A DNA stretch of 64,000 nucleotides from Exiguobacterium indicum HHS 31 (lineage in GTDB: Bacteria > Bacillota > Bacilli > Exiguobacteriales > Exiguobacteriaceae). The first letter of the stretch is position 1, and each line of letters starts with the position of its first letter. The notes beneath the pieces were generated by a model, which worked only from the letters and a program-made list of their open reading frames with translations, searched no databases and was not told the DNA's origin. Shown here one piece after another: positions 44,420 to 55,929 of the stretch. The stretch covers positions 1,364,001-1,428,000 of the forward strand of contig NZ_MPSZ01000001.1 in the NCBI RefSeq assembly GCF_001939065.1. The letters are read 5' to 3'. The translations under genes and the position numbers were made by a program.

Positions 44420-47062
44420 TTATGCCAGTGATTGCACGTATTGTGAAGCGTACGCGAGTGCTTCTTCTAATTTCGACGCATCTTTTCCACCAGCTTGAGC
44501 CATGTCAGGGCGACCGCCACCGCCACCACCGCAGCGTGTTGCGACTTCCTTGATCAATTTACCAGCATGATAGCCTTGGTCGATTAAATCTTTTGAGACG
44601 CTTGCGACGAGATTGACTTTCTCGCCTTGCGCACTTCCGAGAACGATGATTGCCGATCCGAGCGAGCTCTTCAACTCGTCCATCATACCGCGAAGAGCAT
44701 CCATATCTGAGACGTCGACCCGTTTCGCAAGCACACGCACGCCATTGATTTCCTCAACATCGTCCTTCAATGAAGCAGCTTCGATGTTCGCGAGTTTTGC
44801 TTGCAACGATTCATTCGCCCGTTCCGTCTCACGGAGCTGTTGTTGCAGTGCTTCGATGCGAACAGGAACTTCTGTCGTCTTCGTCTTCAAGACAGCTGCT
44901 GCTTGTTCGAGTGTTTCCAAGTGTTGATTCATGACACGATATGCGCCTGCACCCGTTACCGCTTCGATTCGGCGTGTACCTGCACCGATACCAGACTCTG
45001 AAACGATCTTGAACAAGCCGATTTCTGCTGTGTTCCCGACGTGGATACCGCCACACAACTCGATCGAGTATGTGCCTGCTGAGACGACACGGACCGTTTC
45101 ACCGTATTTCTCACCGAACAATGCCATTGCGCCTTTTGCTTTTGCATCAGTGATGTTCATCTCTTCGATATCAACCGGTAGTGATGCCCAGATTGCTTGG
45201 TTGACGTCTTGTTCAATCTTCGTCAACTCTTCTTGTGTCACTGCACCGAAGTGTGAGAAGTCGAAACGAAGACGATCTGGAGAAACGAGTGATCCTGCTT
45301 GGTTGACGTGTGTTCCGAGCGTATCTTTCAATGCTTTATGAAGCAAGTGTGTTGCCGTATGGTTTTTCGTGACGGCTTTACGCTCTGCTGCTTCGACTGT
45401 TGCAACGACGTCTGCAGCTTCCGTTGCGATCCCTGTACGAACGATGACCGTATGCAAGTTTTGACCGTTTGGTGCTTTTTGAACATCTTTGACATCAAGA
45501 ACGAAGTCTTTGCCTTCGATTGTTCCTGTATCCGCGACTTCACCACCACTTTCAGCGTAGAACGGTGTGATGTCAAGAATGACTTGTGCTTCTTCACCAG
45601 CAGCGACTTCTGTGACTCGTTCTCCATCATGCAACAATGCGATGATTTTCGCATCCGCCTTAAGGTCGGTATAGCCGACGAACGTACTTTTATCTTTTAG
45701 CGTCGAGAGGACTTCCGATTGCTGTTGCATCGAACCACTCTCTTCACGCGCTGCACGTGCACGCTGACGTTGTGCATCCATCGCTAGTTTGAAGCCTTCT
45801 TCATCAACAGACATCTGATGATCTTCCGCATACTCGACTGTCAATTCGAGTGGGAAACCATACGTGTCATACAGACGGAACGCATCTTCGCCACTGATAA
45901 CATGCTCACCGTTCGCCTTAGACGTCTGAGCGACTGTGTTCAAGATTGCAAGACCGTCATGAAGTGTCTCATGGAAACGTTCTTCTTCGTTTTTGATGAC
46001 ACGTTTGATGAAGTCTGCTTTTTCTGGAACTTGTGGGTAGAAGTCGACCATGACATTCCCGACCGTATCGACGAGTTCATACATGAACGGACGTTCGATT
46101 CCAAGCATCTTCGCATAACGAACCGCACGGCGTAGTAAACGACGAAGGACATATCCACGACCTTCATTCGAAGGAAGCGCACCGTCACCGATTGCGAATG
46201 ACACAGTACGGATGTGGTCTGCGATGACCTTGAATGCTACATCGAGTTTCGAATCATCACGGTAGATTTTACCGCTGATCTCTTCTGTTTTGTGAATGAT
46301 CGGCATGAACAGATCCGTATCGAAGTTCGTCGGCACGTCCTGCATGACACATGCCATCCGTTCGAGTCCCATTCCTGTATCGATGTTTTTACGCGGAAGT
46401 TCCGTGTAGTTGCCGTGTCCATCGTGGTTATACTGACTGAAAACGATATTCCAGATCTCGAGATAGCGTTCGTTTTCGCCACCTGGGTAGAGTTCTGAAT
46501 CGTTCGGATCGTCTCCAAAAGCAGGTCCACGGTCGAAGAAGATTTCCGTGTTCGGACCAGATGGACCTTCACCGATTTCCCAGAAGTTATCTTCAAGTGG
46601 AATGATCCGCTCAGCCGGTACACCGAGTTCAAGCCAGATTTGACGCGCTGCGTCATCTTCCGGGTGAATCGTGACCGAGAGACGTTCCGGGTCAAGACCG
46701 TACCAGTCATCACTCGTCAAGAGTTCCCAGCCCCATTTGATTGCATCTTCACGGAAGTAATCACCGACAGAGAAGTTTCCGAGCATCTCGAAGAACGTAT
46801 GGTGACGTGCTGTTTTCCCGACGTTTTCGATATCATTCGTCCGGATTGATTTTTGTGCGTTGACGATACGTGGATTATCAGGAATGACACGACCATCGAA
46901 ATATTTCTTGAGTGTCGCAACCCCTGAGTTGATCCACAAGAGCGATGGATCCTCGACCGGTACGAGTGAAGCACTCGGTTCGATCGCATGCCCTTTGCTT
47001 TGGAAGAAATCAAGATACATCTGACGGATTTGTGCACCCGTTAATGGTTTTAGAGCTTTCAT
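44420..47062 (-). CDS. alaS: Alanyl-tRNA synthetase
   Basis: Charges tRNA-Ala and edits mischarged Ser and Gly. The 880-residue product contains the class II catalytic domain (with [15 protein letters not shown]), the editing domain with [11 protein letters not shown] and CGGIHV metal-binding motifs, and the C-terminal DHHA1-like region ending with [15 protein letters not shown]. It is preceded by a T-box leader and leads an operon with ireB, ruvX and the DUF1292 genes. Confidence 0.97.
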   Translation of the reverse strand: MKALKPLTGAQIRQMYLDFFQSKGHAIEPSASLVPVEDPSLLWINSGVATLKKYFDGRVIPDNPRIVNAQKSIRTNDIENVGKTARHHTFFEMLGNFSVGDYFREDAIKWGWELLTSDDWYGLDPERLSVTIHPEDDAARQIWLELGVPAERIIPLEDNFWEIGEGPSGPNTEIFFDRGPAFGDDPNDSELYPGGENERYLEIWNIVFSQYNHDGHGNYTELPRKNIDTGMGLERMACVMQDVPTNFDTDLFMPIIHKTEEISGKIYRDDSKLDVAFKVIADHIRTVSFAIGDGALPSNEGRGYVLRRLLRRAVRYAKMLGIERPFMYELVDTVGNVMVDFYPQVPEKADFIKRVIKNEEERFHETLHDGLAILNTVAQTSKANGEHVISGEDAFRLYDTYGFPLELTVEYAEDHQMSVDEEGFKLAMDAQRQRARAAREESGSMQQQSEVLSTLKDKSTFVGYTDLKADAKIIALLHDGERVTEVAAGEEAQVILDITPFYAESGGEVADTGTIEGKDFVLDVKDVQKAPNGQNLHTVIVRTGIATEAADVVATVEAAERKAVTKNHTATHLLHKALKDTLGTHVNQAGSLVSPDRLRFDFSHFGAVTQEELTKIEQDVNQAIWASLPVDIEEMNITDAKAKGAMALFGEKYGETVRVVSAGTYSIELCGGIHVGNTAEIGLFKIVSESGIGAGTRRIEAVTGAGAYRVMNQHLETLEQAAAVLKTKTTEVPVRIEALQQQLRETERANESLQAKLANIEAASLKDDVEEINGVRVLAKRVDVSDMDALRGMMDELKSSLGSAIIVLGSAQGEKVNLVASVSKDLIDQGYHAGKLIKEVATRCGGGGGGRPDMAQAGGKDASKLEEALAYASQYVQSLA

Positions 47063-47091
47063 GAACAGTTACCCCCATTGGTTTTATTTGG

Positions 47092-47342
47092 ACGCAAAAA
47101 AGCGATGCCTTCATCCCTGAAAAGGGACGAAAGCATCGCTTCCGTGGTACCACCCTCGTTCGTAAGCAATCCATTGCCTACCTCGAACATCTGATAACGG
47201 GGATGACCCGCAGGTGTTTACACCCGACTCCGGAAGGAGCTTCAAAGGGACTCGAGAAAGTGATTGCAGCAGACTCACTTCTCTCTGGACTCGAGTTTTC
47301 CTTTTACTTATCTTCCATCAACGTGTTACGTCCATTCATCTA
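47092..47342 (-). promoter_or_regulatory. T-box leader of alaS
   Basis: The T-box AGGGTGGTACCACGG lies at 47156-47142 on the minus strand, followed by an intrinsic terminator (about 47140-47095) with a long GC-rich stem and a T-run. The upstream part holds several hairpins and GCT/GCA triplets near 47280 that may be the alanine specifier. It should raise alaS expression when tRNA-Ala is uncharged. Confidence 0.92.
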
Positions 47343-47348
47343 TCGTGA

Positions 47349-47376
47349 TTATTACCTATCACACAGCATCCGTCAA
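47349..47376 (-). promoter_or_regulatory. alaS promoter
   Basis: TTGACG (47376-47371) and TAATAA (47354-47349) are 16 bases apart. The -35 overlaps the stop codon of recD2. Confidence 0.6.
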
Positions 47377-49598
47377 GTCTTTGTCACCCCACCGAGTCGT
47401 TCAATCAATCGTGTTCGGCGCCGCGGCTCCTCTTCTTGCGACGCTTTATGAAACGCTCGTGGGTCGCCGAACAATAATAAACTCGACTTCGCACGGGTGA
47501 CCGCCGTATAAATCAAGTTTCGGGAATGCTTGAATGCCCCCGTGAAATAGACCGGCATCAAGACGATCGGAAACTCGGACCCTTGTGCCTTGTGGATCGT
47601 AATCGCGTAGGCATGCGTGAATTGATCCCAGTCACTCCGGTTGTACTCGACTTCCGTCTGGTCGAAGCGGGCGATGATCTTATCCACCTTGTCGACGTTC
47701 TCTTTGGCGAAGAAGATATTGACGATTTCGCCGATATCTCCGTTATAGACGTTCTCTTCCGCATTATTGACGAGCTGAAGAATCTTATCCCCGGTCCGGT
47801 AAATCCGAGTGCCTTGTTTGACTTCGCGTTTTTTCGGTTCCTCCGGATTGTAGACGCGTTGCAAGGCGACATTCAGTTCGTCGATTCCGACCTGCCCACG
47901 GTAAGTCGGTGCCAGAACCTGAACATCGAATTTCGAATACCCTTTTGCGAGTGCTTTTTCCGCGAAGGCTGAGATGCCGCGTAACGTCTCTTGCGGAGAC
48001 GCGGTGTAAAAGCGACGATCCGCAAGTGGTGATAACAAATCAGCTGACGTCGTCCGGTTCTTCAAATCATGCGCGAGCCGTAAAATCGAAGAATCTTCCG
48101 CTTGGCGATGGACGACGTTCAAACGAACGACGGGAATCCCTTCCGTATCCATCAAATCTGCCAGCACCTGCCCTGGACCGACGGATGGTAACTGATCGCG
48201 GTCACCGACGAACAAGATTTTCATACCGTTCGGCACAGCACGGAGCAGACTCGATAACAAGTAGATATCAATCATCGACGACTCATCGATGATCAGTACT
48301 TTCCCGGTGATCGGCTGATCTTCATTTAATTGGAAATTCGTTCCGTCATACTTCAACAGACGATGAATCGTCATCGCTGGGACGTCCGTTGCTTCCGACA
48401 AACGTTTAGCGGCGCGTCCGGTCGGTGCAACAAGGACGTACGGATAAACATCTCCCGTCTTGACGCGACTCTTCTCAAGCGGCCAATCATGAATTTCTTG
48501 CAGGGCATGTAAAATTCCCTTGATAACAGTCGTCTTACCGGTACCGGGTCCACCGGTCAGGACCATCAGCGGTGCTTTGACCGCTAACTCGATCGCTTCT
48601 CGCTGTTGCGCCGCATATTCCATGCCAAACTGTTCTTCGAGATGCCCGATTGCTTCAAGGATCGTCGCGACATCGACTTCCTGTTCGGCACCGTTCGCCA
48701 TGACGCGCGCCAGTTCCTTCGCCGCTCGGACTTCGGCATAAAAGATCGTCGGTAAATACAAACAGCCTTCTTCGAGCTTGACCTTATCTTCAGCGAGCAA
48801 CAGTTCAATCGCTTGTTCTAGCCGTTCACCCGGGTCTTCACCAAGCAAACGGGGTGCTCGCTGCAATAGTGAGTCGACTGTCGCAAAGGCATGTCCCTCT
48901 CCTGCTTCTTGTTCTAATATGTGCATGATCGAAGCAGCGACGCGCTCCGGGTGTAATCCGACGAGTCCGAGATGTGATGCGATATGATCGGCTGTCTTAA
49001 AACCAATCCCATTCACTTCATACATCAAGGAATATGGATTCTCTCGTATTCGCGCCATGGCGTCCCCTTCGTAAGCAGCATAAATCTTTGCCGCTAGCTT
49101 CGGCGTAACATCAAATGGTGCTAAGAACAGCATCAACTGATCGACACCGTATAACGTGGCGAGTCGACTCAAGATGATGTCAGCTTGTTTTTGTTTTAAC
49201 CCAGGCACCTGATTCAGTACCCGTTCATCTTTCAAAATGAGATCCACTGCCTCTTCTCCGAGAGCATCGACGATATTTTTCGCTGTCTTCGGACCAATGC
49301 CGGTGAACGAACCATTCGTCAAGAAGCGGATCGTCGCATGTTTTGTCATCGGAACCGATCGCCGAATCAGTTCCGCCTTCAGTTGTTTTCCGAATCGGGG
49401 ATGATCGACGAGACGACCGAATGCTTGATACGTTCCTCCGAGTTCGATCCCAACCCCAGTACCCGTGATGACGAGCTCGGTTTCTTTCAGTTCAAAGTTC
49501 TTTTCTTTGACGGCGACCAATACAATGGAGTGTGCTTCTTCTTCAGAAGAAAAGAGCACACGTTTGACGCGCCCGACGACTTGATGGGGGTGCTCCAT
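47373..49598 (-). CDS. recD2: RecD2-type DNA helicase
   Basis: A 5'-3' DNA helicase acting in repair without RecBC. The 741-residue product has the N-terminal RecD2 OB and helix-hairpin-helix region (GIGPKTAKNIVDALG), Walker A LTGGPGTGKTTVIKG, DEXD-type IDESSMID, and the C-terminal TIHKAQGSEFP motif of superfamily 1B. The ATG at 49598 follows AAGGTGGA. It is separated from alaS only by the T-box leader. Confidence 0.93.
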   Translation of the reverse strand: MEHPHQVVGRVKRVLFSSEEEAHSIVLVAVKEKNFELKETELVITGTGVGIELGGTYQAFGRLVDHPRFGKQLKAELIRRSVPMTKHATIRFLTNGSFTGIGPKTAKNIVDALGEEAVDLILKDERVLNQVPGLKQKQADIILSRLATLYGVDQLMLFLAPFDVTPKLAAKIYAAYEGDAMARIRENPYSLMYEVNGIGFKTADHIASHLGLVGLHPERVAASIMHILEQEAGEGHAFATVDSLLQRAPRLLGEDPGERLEQAIELLLAEDKVKLEEGCLYLPTIFYAEVRAAKELARVMANGAEQEVDVATILEAIGHLEEQFGMEYAAQQREAIELAVKAPLMVLTGGPGTGKTTVIKGILHALQEIHDWPLEKSRVKTGDVYPYVLVAPTGRAAKRLSEATDVPAMTIHRLLKYDGTNFQLNEDQPITGKVLIIDESSMIDIYLLSSLLRAVPNGMKILFVGDRDQLPSVGPGQVLADLMDTEGIPVVRLNVVHRQAEDSSILRLAHDLKNRTTSADLLSPLADRRFYTASPQETLRGISAFAEKALAKGYSKFDVQVLAPTYRGQVGIDELNVALQRVYNPEEPKKREVKQGTRIYRTGDKILQLVNNAEENVYNGDIGEIVNIFFAKENVDKVDKIIARFDQTEVEYNRSDWDQFTHAYAITIHKAQGSEFPIVLMPVYFTGAFKHSRNLIYTAVTRAKSSLLLFGDPRAFHKASQEEEPRRRTRLIERLGGVTKT

Positions 49599-49714
49599 CA
49601 CTCCACCTTCTTTCTCTCTTTTTCATTCGCTGCTTTCATCATAGCATTCGTTTACCGGATTTTAAATCAGGGAAAGATACCCTGAAACATTTCGTTAAGA
49701 GGAGGAGTTTAAGG

Positions 49715-50263
49715 ATGGCACGTTTACCGATTGCAGGATTGTGTGAATTAGTACTTGAAGTCGAGGATATGGACCGTGCGGTTGGCTTTTGGAATGGGAC
49801 ACTAGGCATTCCAGTCGTCGAGCAATGGGCTCCTGAAGATGCGGAACCAAGTAAAGAACAATCTAAACAAGACGGGGTCTGGGCCACGTGGCTTTACATT
49901 GGCGGTAATACTCGACTCGGCCTGTGGCTGAAGCGAGACTTCACGATGGAAGAACGGACCGTCAAACACTTACCAGTGTCCGAATGGGACACGTTGTACG
50001 ATGAAGGTGGTGTCCATGTCCACTGTGCTTTCTACGTTGAGAAGGACGAGTTCCAGCAAGCCTTGAATCAATTGCGGGAAGCATCAATCACCGTGAAGCT
50101 CAGAGAATGGGACGAACAGGAGACATCGAATCAAAAAGAACATTCTGCTTATTTCAAGGATACGGAAAATAACGTCATCGAACTGTACACGAAAAACATG
50201 GATGAAGCCTATGAAGACTTTTCCGGTCCACCACTTCGTGTCATCCGTGAAGTTGGGAATTAA
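49715..50263 (+). CDS. VOC/glyoxalase superfamily protein
   Basis: The 182-residue product has two vicinal-oxygen-chelate modules: ELVLEVEDMDRAVGFWNGTLGI at the start and, in the second half, VHCAFYVEKDEFQQAL and a terminal DTENNVIELYT. Metal-binding-type His and Glu residues are visible (HVHC, VIELY). Such proteins act in detoxification, ring cleavage or antibiotic binding; the substrate is unknown. GAGGAGG precedes the ATG. It is divergent from recD2 and ends in a terminator. Confidence 0.85.
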   Translation: MARLPIAGLCELVLEVEDMDRAVGFWNGTLGIPVVEQWAPEDAEPSKEQSKQDGVWATWLYIGGNTRLGLWLKRDFTMEERTVKHLPVSEWDTLYDEGGVHVHCAFYVEKDEFQQALNQLREASITVKLREWDEQETSNQKEHSAYFKDTENNVIELYTKNMDEAYEDFSGPPLRVIREVGN

Positions 50264-50270
50264 ATAGCAT

Positions 50271-50306
50271 AAAAAAAGACGACTCCAGGCGGAATCGTCT
50301 TTTTTA
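50271..50306. terminator. Bidirectional terminator between the VOC and TPR genes
   Basis: AGACGACTCC pairs with GGAATCGTCT (imperfect), with A and T runs on both sides. Confidence 0.8.
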
Positions 50307-50308
50307 TA

Positions 50309-50974
50309 TCAGTCTGCTTGTTTTAATAACGCATCCATCTTCGCTTTCGCGTCCCGCGCAAGGGCGTGTTCCGGCTGGTAGGCAAGAACGGCTTCGAGTT
50401 CTGCATAACAGGCTTCTTGTTGACCAAGGAAAGCAAGGGCAATCGCATAATTGTATCGTGCATCTGTATGCGTTTCGTCAAGCATCAAGACGTGCTCGAA
50501 CATCTCGACCGCTTCTTCCAACTTCTCGTTTTGCGCTAAGGCAAGTCCGTATTGGAATGCGATCTCGATATCGACACCGTTTAGTTCTGACGCACGCTGT
50601 AAACGGGGCAACCCGCGGACTGGATCACCGAGTTTTTGATACGTCATCCCAAGCATGAAATGGAGATCCGCGTCGTCAAGTCCATATAATAACGCTGCCC
50701 GCAATGATTCCTCTGCTTCGACGAGTTGATCGGCAGCAAAGAACAGCGCCCCTTTTGCATAATAGGCACTCGCAAACGTGTTATCGATCATCAGTGCCCG
50801 GTCATAAAAACGAAGGGCACGATCAGCATCGTTCATCGATTGGAGTAATGTTCCAAGATTGACGTACGCTGTCGGATCTTTTGGATTTTCTTCGATCGCG
50901 TCGTTAAACGCTTGCGCTGCTAATTCATAATTTCCAGCTTCTAGATGCCGGAATCCTACTTCATTATAGTTCAT
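50309..50974 (-). CDS. Tetratricopeptide repeat protein (YrrB-like)
   Basis: The 221-residue product is built of about six TPR units (for example YELAAQAFNDAIEENPKDPT, AYVNLGTLLQSMNDADRALR and EAVEMFEHVLMLDETH). TPRs form helical scaffolds for protein contacts. It lies between recD2 and mnmA, where B. subtilis has yrrB, a TPR protein next to the tRNA thiolation genes. It starts 13 bases after mnmA, so they share a transcript. Confidence 0.9.
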   Translation of the reverse strand: MNYNEVGFRHLEAGNYELAAQAFNDAIEENPKDPTAYVNLGTLLQSMNDADRALRFYDRALMIDNTFASAYYAKGALFFAADQLVEAEESLRAALLYGLDDADLHFMLGMTYQKLGDPVRGLPRLQRASELNGVDIEIAFQYGLALAQNEKLEEAVEMFEHVLMLDETHTDARYNYAIALAFLGQQEACYAELEAVLAYQPEHALARDAKAKMDALLKQAD

Positions 50975-50987
50975 CTTCTTTTGCTCC

Positions 50988-52109
<1,122 letters not shown>

Positions 52110-52125
52110 TTATTTCACCTCTTAG

Positions 52126-53253
52126 TTAATTCTGAAACGATTTTACGACATCTTGCAAGGCTTGTGCGAGTAGTTCGACTTGCGCGAGCTCATTTCCGTG
52201 ACCAAAACTGATCCGGACCGATGCTCGTGTCCGTTCATCTTCGCCATACATCGCCGATAAGACATGCGAAGGTTCGACGGATCCTGCCGTACATGCACTC
52301 CCGCTCGATACGGCCATTTGACGCATATCAAGCATGATCAGGAACGGTTCGATTTCAATCCGCGGGAAGTAAAGATTGAGGACATTCGGCAATCCTTCAA
52401 CGCCGTTAACTTCGTAAGTGACGCCACTTTCATCCAATCGCGTTAGCAAAACGTTACGCAGTTGTTTGATGTGGTCCTGTTGTTGATCACGCTCTGCGAT
52501 CATCAGTTCGAGCGCTTTCGCTAAACCGACGATTCCCGGTACGTTCTCCGTACCAGCACGACGCTTGCGTTCCTGTTCTCCTCCGAACGTTTGAGGCGCT
52601 AACTTCACACCAGTCCGTACATACAACAATCCGATTCCTTTTGGCCCATTGATTTTATGACCAGACGCGGATAAGAGATCGACCTGTAACGCTTCGACAT
52701 CGATTGCTTGTTTTCCGAACACTTGCACCGCGTCCGTATGGAACAAAATACCGCGTTCTCGTAAAAATTGACCGAATGCCGCAATCGGCTGAATCGTTCC
52801 AACTTCATTGTTGCCGAACATGATCGAGACGAGTGTCGTATCTTCCCGTACCGCTTCTTGCAAAGCAGCCATTGAGACAACGCCTGTATCTGGAACATCG
52901 AGATACGTAACGTCATAGCCTTGTTTTTCGAGCTCTTCGAACGCATGCAAAACAGCATGGTGCTCAAACCGTGTCGTAATGAGATGACGCCCTTTTTCAC
53001 GCGCCGCCTCAGCCGCACCGAAGATTGCATAATTATCCGATTCCGTTCCACCGCTCGTGAAAATCAGTTCGGTTGGTTTCGCGTTCAATTCTTGTGCGAT
53101 CTGCCGGCGTGCTTTGTCAATTGCTGCCCGAGCAGACCGACCAGCCGCGTGGACACTAGATGGGTTGCCATACTGTTCGAGCAAATAAGGCGTCATCGCC
53201 TCAAGGACTTCCGGACGCATCGGCGTCGTCGCCGAGTGGTCAAAGTAATTCAT
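52126..53253 (-). CDS. Cysteine desulfurase (YrvO-like, partner of MnmA)
   Basis: Takes sulphur from cysteine and passes it as a persulfide. The 375-residue PLP enzyme has the lysine that binds PLP in SASGHKINGPKG, the N-terminal FDHSATTP motif, and the catalytic Cys in SSGSACTAG. Its position directly before mnmA matches B. subtilis yrvO, which supplies MnmA rather than the SUF pathway. It is 13 bases after cymR. Confidence 0.93.
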   Translation of the reverse strand: MNYFDHSATTPMRPEVLEAMTPYLLEQYGNPSSVHAAGRSARAAIDKARRQIAQELNAKPTELIFTSGGTESDNYAIFGAAEAAREKGRHLITTRFEHHAVLHAFEELEKQGYDVTYLDVPDTGVVSMAALQEAVREDTTLVSIMFGNNEVGTIQPIAAFGQFLRERGILFHTDAVQVFGKQAIDVEALQVDLLSASGHKINGPKGIGLLYVRTGVKLAPQTFGGEQERKRRAGTENVPGIVGLAKALELMIAERDQQQDHIKQLRNVLLTRLDESGVTYEVNGVEGLPNVLNLYFPRIEIEPFLIMLDMRQMAVSSGSACTAGSVEPSHVLSAMYGEDERTRASVRISFGHGNELAQVELLAQALQDVVKSFQN

Positions 53254-53266
53254 TCGTTTTCACCTC

Positions 53267-53674
53267 TCAAATATAGAACATGTATCCTGTATCTTCTTCT
53301 TCCGCTAAGTCTTGTAGCGTCGTTGAATCGAGTACTTGATCGACTGCTTGCTGGATTTTATCCCACAGTTTGCGTTTTGTGACCTCGTCACACGCATCGC
53401 CTTCGACGACGACGAGTGGTCCTTCAAGCAGGCGGATGATTTCACCCGCTGTGATGTTTTGCGCTTCACGACCGAGCTTATACCCGCCGTAAGCACCGCG
53501 TACACTTTTGACGAGACCTCCATTACGAAGGGGGGCAATCAACTGTTCAAGATAATGCTCAGATAGGTCATACATCTGCGCGATTTTTTTTAGGGATAAT
53601 GGTTTAGATTCAGCTTCTTTCGCGAGTGCGATCATGATCGTCAGACCATATCGCCCTTTCGTCGAGATTTTCAT
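53267..53674 (-). CDS. cymR: Cysteine metabolism repressor CymR (Rrf2 family)
   Basis: CymR with CysK represses sulphur uptake and cysteine synthesis genes. The 135-residue product starts KISTKGRYGLTIMIALAKE, a winged helix of the Rrf2 type, then YLEQLIAPLRNGGLVKSVRG, with AYGGYKLGREAQNITAGEII. It has a single Cys in GDACDE and lacks the three-Cys iron-sulphur cluster set of IscR. The start at 53674 follows the Bacillus N-terminus; the ATG at 53677 is equally possible. Confidence 0.92.
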   Translation of the reverse strand: MKISTKGRYGLTIMIALAKEAESKPLSLKKIAQMYDLSEHYLEQLIAPLRNGGLVKSVRGAYGGYKLGREAQNITAGEIIRLLEGPLVVVEGDACDEVTKRKLWDKIQQAVDQVLDSTTLQDLAEEEDTGYMFYI

Positions 53675-53734
53675 CATGCGAAGGATCATCCTTTCTAGTA
53701 TAGTAGTAGCTAAAAGTGGAAGGAGCGTATGTGT

Positions 53735-55072
53735 ATGGCACATTTATTTGAATCCCAGTCACCTGCCGGACCGCTCGCGAATCGAATGCGTCCGCAGAAT
53801 CTGGATGAAATCGTCGGACAACGCCATCTGATTGGAGAGACGACGCTCCTGCGGCGTGCCATCTTAGCCGATCGTCTCGGAACCGTCATTTTTTACGGTC
53901 CACCCGGAACCGGTAAGACGACGCTCGCGCGTGTCATCTCCAGTTATACGAAATCAGCGTTCGAGCAATTGAACGCGGTCACAGCGAAACTGGAACAATT
54001 ACGGGAAATTCTAAAAGCGGCCGAAGCCCGTCTTCAGTTCGAGGATCAAAAAACGATTCTCTTTCTCGATGAGATCCATCGATTCAATAAGATGCAACAA
54101 GACGCCTTACTGCCAGCGCTCGAAGCAGGTACGATCACGTTGATCGGGGCGACGACTGAAAATCCGAGTTTTGAGGTCAACGCCGCTCTGTTATCGCGGG
54201 CAACAGTCTTTCGTTTCGAGCCCCCGACAGCAGACGATTTACGAATCGTCCTCGACCGGACCCTAAAAGACGAAGAACGTGGTCTTGGCAAATATCCGAT
54301 CACGATCACGGATGACGCGATCGATCATTACGTCAAGTTGTCGGATGGCGATTACCGGGCATTATTGAATGCACTTGAACTCGCCGTCTTAACGACACCG
54401 GAAATCGATGGTCAGATCACGATCGATCTCGCTGTCGCCGAGGAATCGATTCAACAAAAAGCATTGAAGTACGATAAGGACGGCGATCGGCATTATGATG
54501 TCATCTCCGCCTTCATCAAATCGATTCGGGGTTCCGATCCCGACGCTGCGCTCTACTGGCTCGCTGTCATGATTGAAGCTGGCGAAAGTCCGCGCTTCAT
54601 CGTACGGCGTCTCTACGTCCATGCGGCAGAAGACATCGGTCTGTCTGATCCGCAAGCGTTATTGATGGTCGATGCCTGCGCACGCGCGTGCGAGTACGTC
54701 GGTTTCCCTGAAGCAAGGATTCCGCTCGCTGAAACCGTCTTATATCTCGCGACGGCACCGAAATCGAATGCTGTCATCTCAGCAATCGATCAAGCATTGA
54801 CACTCGTCCGCCGTTCAGACGGCGGTCCGGTACCGCCACATTTGCGCGATGCCCATCATCCGGGGGCAGCGGCACTTGGGAATGGCGTCACCTATCAGTA
54901 CCCGCACGACTTCAAACATGCCTATGTGCCACAGAATTACTGGCCGGAGAACCTTGCCCGGACAAAACCGGTCTTTTATCGTCCAAGCCCACGCGGTTTT
55001 GAGAAACAACTGCAAGCTCGACTTGATTTTTGGAACAAACAAACAGCCACACATCAGAAAAAGCGACCATAA
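53735..55072 (+). CDS. rarA: Replication-associated recombination protein RarA (MgsA)
   Basis: An AAA+ ATPase acting at stalled replication forks. The 445-residue product has Walker A YGPPGTGKTTLA, Walker B LFLDEIHRF and the sensor segment ATTENPSFEVNAALLSR, then the C-terminal MgsA domain with HHPGAAALGNG and the terminal QNYWPENL. The ATG at 53735 has AAGGAG nine bases upstream; an ATG two codons earlier is too close. It is transcribed against cymR and converges on tcdA. Confidence 0.94.
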   Translation: MAHLFESQSPAGPLANRMRPQNLDEIVGQRHLIGETTLLRRAILADRLGTVIFYGPPGTGKTTLARVISSYTKSAFEQLNAVTAKLEQLREILKAAEARLQFEDQKTILFLDEIHRFNKMQQDALLPALEAGTITLIGATTENPSFEVNAALLSRATVFRFEPPTADDLRIVLDRTLKDEERGLGKYPITITDDAIDHYVKLSDGDYRALLNALELAVLTTPEIDGQITIDLAVAEESIQQKALKYDKDGDRHYDVISAFIKSIRGSDPDAALYWLAVMIEAGESPRFIVRRLYVHAAEDIGLSDPQALLMVDACARACEYVGFPEARIPLAETVLYLATAPKSNAVISAIDQALTLVRRSDGGPVPPHLRDAHHPGAAALGNGVTYQYPHDFKHAYVPQNYWPENLARTKPVFYRPSPRGFEKQLQARLDFWNKQTATHQKKRP

Positions 55073-55085
55073 GGTCGCTTTTTTT
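55058..55085. terminator. Terminator between rarA and tcdA
   Basis: GCGACC/GGTCGC stem with a 4-base loop; seven T follow on the plus strand and five on the minus strand. It overlaps the rarA stop. Confidence 0.85.
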
Positions 55086-55848
55086 AACGAACGCGTTCGA
55101 TCGTCACGCCGGCTTCACGGACGATCTCGTTGATGACGTAGCTCGCTGCGATCAATCCACCAACTGATGGAACGAACGCATTTGAACTTGGCGGCATCTT
55201 TGCCTTACGAATTGCAGCCGCATCGTTTCCGACGACTTGACGGACTTCTTCGATGATCTTAACGGGCGGTTCATCGGAGAAGACGACAGGAACACCTTTA
55301 TGGATGCCGGCTTTCCGAAGTTTCGTCCGAATGACCTTCGCTAGTGGATCATAACTTGTATCTTTGATGTCAACGATCTTGATGCGTGTTGGATCCATCT
55401 TGTTCGCCATCCCCATGCTTGAGATGATTGGAATGTTACGTTTCTTACATTCCTGAATCAAGTGAATCTTGAACGAGACCGTGTCCGATGCATCGATGAC
55501 ATAATCCGGTTGCTGTTCGAAGAACGACTCGAATGTCTCTTCATTGTAGAACATCTTCAAGCGAACGATTTCAAGATCCGGATTGATTAACGCAAGACGT
55601 TCTGCCATCGCATCGACCTTCGGTTGACCAACCGTCGGAAGCAAAGCATGGATTTGTCGGTTGACGTTCGTGATGTCGATATCGTCCTTATCGACAAGAA
55701 TCAAACGACCTACACCACTGCGGGCAAGTGCTTCTGCTGAGAACGATCCAACACCACCGATACCCAGAATAGCGACGGACTTGGATGCCAATGCGTCAAG
55801 TCCAGTTTTACCGATTGCTAATTCATTACGCGAAAATTGATGTAACAT
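55084..55848 (-). CDS. tcdA: tRNA threonylcarbamoyladenosine dehydratase TcdA
   Basis: Cyclises t6A at tRNA position 37 to ct6A using ATP. The 254-residue E1/MoeB-like product has the nucleotide motif VAILGIGGVGSFSAEALARSG (about residues 25-45), the Asp in LVDKDDIDITNVNRQIHA, and the DASDTV segment. GAGGTTATGAG precedes the ATG. It lies directly downstream of the 6S RNA gene, as yrvM does in B. subtilis. Confidence 0.93.
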   Translation of the reverse strand: MLHQFSRNELAIGKTGLDALASKSVAILGIGGVGSFSAEALARSGVGRLILVDKDDIDITNVNRQIHALLPTVGQPKVDAMAERLALINPDLEIVRLKMFYNEETFESFFEQQPDYVIDASDTVSFKIHLIQECKKRNIPIISSMGMANKMDPTRIKIVDIKDTSYDPLAKVIRTKLRKAGIHKGVPVVFSDEPPVKIIEEVRQVVGNDAAAIRKAKMPPSSNAFVPSVGGLIAASYVINEIVREAGVTIERVR

Positions 55849-55893
55849 CTCATAACCTCACAATACTCATACTGTTTTACTCGGAATTATATC

Positions 55894-55915
55894 ATAAAAA
55901 AAACGTCATGCGACG
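55894..55915 (-). terminator. Terminator after the 6S RNA gene
   Basis: On the minus strand ACGTC-gcat-GACGT is followed by eight T. Confidence 0.8.
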
Positions 55916-55929
55916 TGTCAAACAACAAA

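Noticed and set aside
46237-46713. 158-codon minus-strand ORF inside alaS
   Set aside because: It is an out-of-frame shadow of a clearly conserved synthetase, with low-complexity Ser/Arg content.
49640-49700. Inverted repeat TCAGGG/CCCTGA upstream of the VOC gene
   Set aside because: A 6-bp match in a divergent promoter region is too short to call an operator.
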